A stretch of DNA of 8,861 nt from Cyanobacteria bacterium UBA8156 (lineage in GTDB: Bacteria; Cyanobacteriota; Cyanobacteriia; Pseudanabaenales; Pseudanabaenaceae), in contig DMPD01000279.1 of NCBI GenBank assembly GCA_003456125.1, positions 1 through 8,861 on the forward strand, written 5' to 3'. The translations under genes were made by a program, and so were the position numbers. Positions 6,927 through 8,861 of this stretch are shown one piece after another. Each line of letters opens with the position of its first letter. Within the stretch, counting starts at the first letter, position 1. The notes beneath the pieces were generated by a model. That model saw only the letters and a list, made by a program, of their open reading frames with translations. It had not been told where the DNA came from and made no database searches.

Positions 6927-7243
6927 TATTTCCCCTCGTCCAGGTTGGCGGTGCCCGCCAAGCTGCGATCCAGTTGCATCCGGGTTTCCATCTGCCGCAG
7001 GAAGTAACCGGTCATCATGGCCGAACCCAGCAACCCCGCCAGGTTTTCCCGGTTGGTGGTGATTTCCACGTTGAAGTGGGGGGCCGGCAACAGACCCACC
7101 AAATTTTGGACGTTTTGGGACACAATCTGCCGCACTTCCGGGCTGATGGCTTGGGCGACCTCGGAAAGGGTTTCCGGCGATTGGTTTTTCAGGTAGGTCA
7201 ACAACGGGTTATCACCGGCGGGCAATTCGTTGAGGTCAAACAT
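6926..7243 (-). CDS. DUF760 family protein
   Basis: This 105-aa protein is of the DUF760 family, found in cyanobacteria and plant plastids, with no established bacterial function. The match is over most of the length: NPLLTYLKNQSPETL (12-26), ISPEVRQIVSQNVQNLVGLLP (33-53), and HFNVEITTNRENLAGLLGSA followed by MMTGYFLRQMETRM (56-89). It is predicted soluble and mainly helical, with no signal peptide. The start ATG at 7243 has GAGG about 8 nt upstream. Its stop overlaps the start of the aldo/keto reductase by one base, so they share an mRNA and probably a related task. The 106-nt gap before it contains a likely ndhF terminator, so it may have its own promoter. Confidence 0.85.
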   Translation of the reverse strand: MFDLNELPAGDNPLLTYLKNQSPETLSEVAQAISPEVRQIVSQNVQNLVGLLPAPHFNVEITTNRENLAGLLGSAMMTGYFLRQMETRMQLDRSLAGTANLDEGK

Positions 7244-7307
7244 CGACGGTACCTCGACTCACAGAACGCCTCTATTTTGGCACCGCTGACATTGGGTGGG
7301 GGGCGGG

Positions 7308-7341
7308 AAAACCGAATGGCCAGACCTGATGAACCGGTTTT
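7308..7341 (-). terminator. probable terminator after ndhF
   Basis: AAAACCG and CGGTTTT form a perfect 7-bp inverted repeat with a 20-nt loop. It begins 9 nt beyond the ndhF stop codon and ends in TTTT on the transcribed strand. The loop is long and the stem rather AT-rich, so efficiency would be modest. Some read-through into DUF760 is possible. No promoter for DUF760 could be assigned with confidence in 7244-7307. Confidence 0.4.
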
Positions 7342-7349
7342 GACGTGGG

Positions 7350-8861
7350 TTAGCGACTGGTCGCCAAGATAAACGCCATGCCTACCCCCAACCCCACCAC
7401 AATGGTCAACACATAGCTTTGGGATTGACCGCTGACGGTGTACTTCAGGCGATCGCCCCCAGCCATCGAAGCACTGCCCACCCAATTCACCAGACCATCC
7501 ACCAAACGGCGATCGCTCCACGCCAACAACTGTGATAATCCCCCCACCACCGCCACCACCGTCCGGCGGTAAAACGGCACTACGTACAAATCGTAAGCCA
7601 AGGCATCTTGAAAAGATTTCCAAAAAAGAGCGAGGGGGCGGGGGGGCAACGGGACGACGCTGCCCGGCGCGTACCCTGATCGCACGTAGATCCAGGCCGC
7701 CGCCAGAATGCCCACCAGGGCCGAACCCACCACCAACGCCACCAGTGGCTGCGGCAAGGCCGCCGGCAACCCCTGCCAACTCACCAACAGCAACGGCGCA
7801 TGGAGGTTCAACCCCACCAACACCAGCAGCGGAATGGCCACCAACCACCCCACCTCCGGCGTGCGATGGGTCTTCGGCTGCCGTCGCCCCAAAAACACCA
7901 GGGCGAAAATGCGGGTCAATCCAAAAGCCGTCGTGCCGTTCACCAACAACAAGACCGCCACCAAAATCGGCGCGGTGCCCCAAAACCGTTGCCCCCAATC
8001 CAACAACGTCCAAAAATTGCCCAGGGGCAGCAAAGCCACCGTCGCCACCGACCCCGTCCCAAACGCCAAAGCCGTCGCCGGCATCCGCCCGCCAATGCCC
8101 CCCATCTCCGTCAAATCCTGGGTCATGGTGGTCATGGCGATCGCCCCGGTGCTCATAAACAACAGCGCCCGCGCCAGCCCATGGGTCAGCAAAAAAGCCA
8201 AAGCGAAAGACTCTTCGTGCATCCCCACCGCCACAAACACCAATCCCAAATAGGCACTGGTGCCGTGGGACAAGGCTCTTTTGATGTCTACCTGGGCGAT
8301 CGCCACCAGGGAAGCCCCCACGGCAGTGATGGCACCAATGGCCACCAAGGCTACCCGCGTTGCCGGGAACAAATCCAACACCGGGGTGAGCCGCACCAAA
8401 ACATAGGCACCGGCGGCCACCACTACCGAATTCCGCAACACCGAGGCCGGGTTGGGCCCCTCCATGGCCTCATCCAACCACAGGTGCAAGGGCACTTGGG
8501 CGCACTTGCCCGTGGGCCCCGCCATCAACGCCAACCCCAGCAATGCCCCCGCCACCGGATGGTGAGCCCAAAATTCCTGGGTGCTCGGTCGGGCGGCCCA
8601 AGCCGCCAAATCATCGAAGTTCAAACTGCCGGCGATCGCCGAGAGCACCACAATCCCCATCAACAAAAACAGGTCGCCCACCCGCTTGGTCCAAAAAGCA
8701 TCCCGGGCCGCCGTCACCACCAGCGGCTGGGCATACCAAAACCCCACCAGCAAATAGGTGGAAACCGTCAACAGCTCCAGCAGACCATAGCTCAACAGCA
8801 AAGAATCGCTCAGGGCGACCCCGCTGAGGGCCGCCTCGAAAAACCCCACCAGGGCATAAAA
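7350..8861 (-). CDS. ndhF: NAD(P)H-quinone oxidoreductase subunit F, CO2-uptake type (NdhF3/NdhF4), 5' end outside window
   Basis: This is an integral thylakoid-membrane, antiporter-like subunit of NDH-1MS/MS', the NDH-1 forms that drive CO2 hydration with CupA or CupB. 503 residues are visible and the frame runs off the window; about 110 N-terminal residues are missing compared with the usual length of about 610. There are many hydrophobic helices. Conserved antiporter residues in fragment numbering are E29 (LLELLTVSTYLLVG), K119 (GPTGKCAQVPLHLW), K194 (DIKRALSHGTSAYLG) and H227 (THGLARALLFMSTG). The segment EGPNPASVLRNSVVVAAGAYVL has Arg-Asn where respiratory NdhF1/NuoL have Ile-His, and DLTEMGGIGGRMPATALAFG is typical of NdhF3/F4. 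I cannot separate F3 from F4. ndhD and cup genes are not downstream, where DUF760 lies instead. The internal GTG at 8849 is not the true start. Confidence 0.88.
   Translation of the reverse strand, partial: FYALVGFFEAALSGVALSDSLLLSYGLLELLTVSTYLLVGFWYAQPLVVTAARDAFWTKRVGDLFLLMGIVVLSAIAGSLNFDDLAAWAARPSTQEFWAHHPVAGALLGLALMAGPTGKCAQVPLHLWLDEAMEGPNPASVLRNSVVVAAGAYVLVRLTPVLDLFPATRVALVAIGAITAVGASLVAIAQVDIKRALSHGTSAYLGLVFVAVGMHEESFALAFLLTHGLARALLFMSTGAIAMTTMTQDLTEMGGIGGRMPATALAFGTGSVATVALLPLGNFWTLLDWGQRFWGTAPILVAVLLLVNGTTAFGLTRIFALVFLGRRQPKTHRTPEVGWLVAIPLLVLVGLNLHAPLLLVSWQGLPAALPQPLVALVVGSALVGILAAAWIYVRSGYAPGSVVPLPPRPLALFWKSFQDALAYDLYVVPFYRRTVVAVVGGLSQLLAWSDRRLVDGLVNWVGSASMAGGDRLKYTVSGQSQSYVLTIVVGLGVGMAFILATSR
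7634..7653 (+). other. putative G-quadruplex motif inside ndhF (template strand)
   Basis: The plus strand has a run of 5 G, then C, a run of 7 G, CAAC, and GGG. This fits four G3 tracts with loops of 1-4 nt. It lies on the template strand of ndhF, opposite a Pro-rich loop (VVPLPPRPLALF). Such runs occur by chance in GC-rich codons, so function is uncertain. Confidence 0.3.

Noticed and set aside
5841..7007. Long plus-strand open frame of 388 codons opposite the aldo/keto reductase
   Set aside because: It is antisense to a gene with clear AKR and 4Fe-4S motifs. Its own translation shows no recognisable domain and is rich in His, Gln and Arg, as expected for a GC-rich shadow frame.
7198..8013. 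Minus-strand 271-codon frame overlapping the ndhF 3' region
   Set aside because: Gly-rich, low-complexity shadow of ndhF and DUF760 in another frame; no family motif.

Overview
The window looks like chromosomal DNA of a fairly GC-rich cyanobacterium. Three things point there. The octamer GCGATCGC (HIP1), a cyanobacterial hallmark, occurs at least 20 times. The gene at the right edge encodes the NdhF3/NdhF4 subunit of the CO2-uptake NDH-1 complex, which is restricted to cyanobacteria. The DUF760 protein and the particular SelO, Uma2 and Rrf2 variants are also of cyanobacterial type. The species cannot be named from this stretch.

Layout, left to right. Positions 1-116 may hold the degraded 3' end of another gene, then a strong hairpin and a possible -10 element. 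Next come two co-oriented genes: cysA, the ATPase of a sulfate/thiosulfate ABC importer, and, 12 nt later, an Rrf2-family repressor without Fe-S cysteines. A Uma2-family putative nuclease lies convergent to them. Diverging from Uma2 is a TPR/SPINDLY (GT41, O-GlcNAc-transferase-like) protein, followed 35 nt downstream by a SelO-type protein AMPylase. A 152-nt convergent gap with a G-rich repeat-like stretch and a hairpin separates these from the minus-strand block. Read in transcription order, that block is ndhF3/4 (5' end outside the window), a DUF760 protein, and an aldo/keto reductase with two C-terminal 4Fe-4S motifs, translationally coupled to DUF760 by a TAATG overlap.

How the genes may work together. 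cysA plus Rrf2 suggests sulfur-responsive control of sulfate uptake, by analogy with CymR. The GT41 enzyme plus SelO puts two protein-modifying enzymes, one for glycosylation and one for AMPylation, in what may be one transcription unit. The SelO start codon is buried in a perfect 7-bp inverted repeat. DUF760 and the reductase form a small operon downstream of a likely ndhF terminator.

Most of the window is ordinary core or accessory cyanobacterial sequence. I do not see a clear new defence or mobile system. The best leads are the GT41-SelO pairing with its start-codon hairpin, and the cysA-Rrf2 pair. There are no tRNAs, rRNAs, CRISPR arrays or insertion sequences that I can recognise.
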